Source of the DNA: Methylococcaceae bacterium
GTDB lineage: Bacteria; Pseudomonadota; Gammaproteobacteria; Methylococcales; UBA1147
Assembly: GCA_022616595.1 (NCBI GenBank)
Contig: JAKEEL010000133.1
Span: 1-13,460, forward strand
Direction: 5' to 3'
Length of the DNA stretch: 13,460 nucleotides
Under the pieces are notes generated by a model, which saw only the letters and a program-made list of their open reading frames with translations, ran no database searches and was not told the DNA's origin. This document shows, one piece after another, positions 13,401 to 13,460 of the stretch. Position numbers and translations under genes: made by a program. Numbering within the stretch: position 1 is the stretch's first letter; each line of letters opens with the position of its first letter.

Positions 13401-13460
13401 CCGGAGATTACGACAACCGATCGCGGCCGTTGTTCTGCTCTGTTGTCAGAGCGCAAAAAA
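13397..13460 (+). CDS. Possible start of a further gene, running off the right edge
   Basis: An ATG at 13397 overlaps the preceding stop (ATGA) and stays open for 21 codons to the window end (MTGDYDNRSRPLFC...). The overlap is typical of operon genes. Against it, the visible residues look like nothing known, and another frame here reads 'PIAAVVLLCCQSA', which resembles a secretion signal but has no standard start codon. Too little is visible to decide. Confidence 0.25.
   Translation, partial: MTGDYDNRSRPLFCSVVRAQK

Overview
The window looks like chromosome of a gammaproteobacterium of moderate GC content. The support is a close TrmL match, an adenine phosphoribosyltransferase, an HDOD-REC-GGDEF regulator and a two-gene start of a heavy-metal-type efflux operon. 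The genus cannot be read from the sequence. I see no rRNA, tRNA, CRISPR array, transposase or phage gene. All product names come from recognising motifs by eye; no database search was run.

Layout. (1) Leftward, 1-1599: a small secreted or membrane-anchored protein with a His/Pro-rich tail, followed by the first two thirds of a TolC-type outer-membrane efflux protein that runs off the left edge. (2) Rightward, 1808-4385: trmL (tRNA wobble methylation), starting at a TTG, then a 613-residue HDOD-receiver-GGDEF protein with its own predicted promoter. (3) Leftward, 4488-9572: a cell-surface or glycan-type cluster. In transcription order it holds a small membrane protein, a 706-residue membrane-anchored FAD oxidoreductase of the UDP-galactopyranose-mutase/protoporphyrinogen-oxidase-like kind, a NodB-type polysaccharide deacetylase, a family-2 glycosyltransferase with C-terminal membrane helices, and a small TPR-like protein. 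(4) A 497-base divergent region, 9573-10069, with several inverted repeats and one doubtful small ORF. (5) Rightward, 10070 to the end: apt, a beta-hydroxyacid dehydrogenase of the 3-hydroxyisobutyrate dehydrogenase family, a family-4-like uracil-DNA glycosylase overlapping it by 4 bases, and a polytopic DUF1624/HGSNAT-like acyltransferase split by an apparent one-base deletion. A further ORF may start in an ATGA overlap at the right edge.

The most interesting part is region 3. The FAD oxidoreductase carries two copies of a hydrophobic module of about 80 residues centred on 'LPGYxVS(x)2Gx3G', and the gene just upstream encodes a single free-standing copy of it. A membrane module present both as a fused pair and as a separate protein, beside a glycosyltransferase and a deacetylase, suggests an uncharacterised membrane enzyme system that modifies a glycan or lipid-linked sugar. 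That function is inference. The frameshift in the acyltransferase gene is the clearest broken-gene signal.
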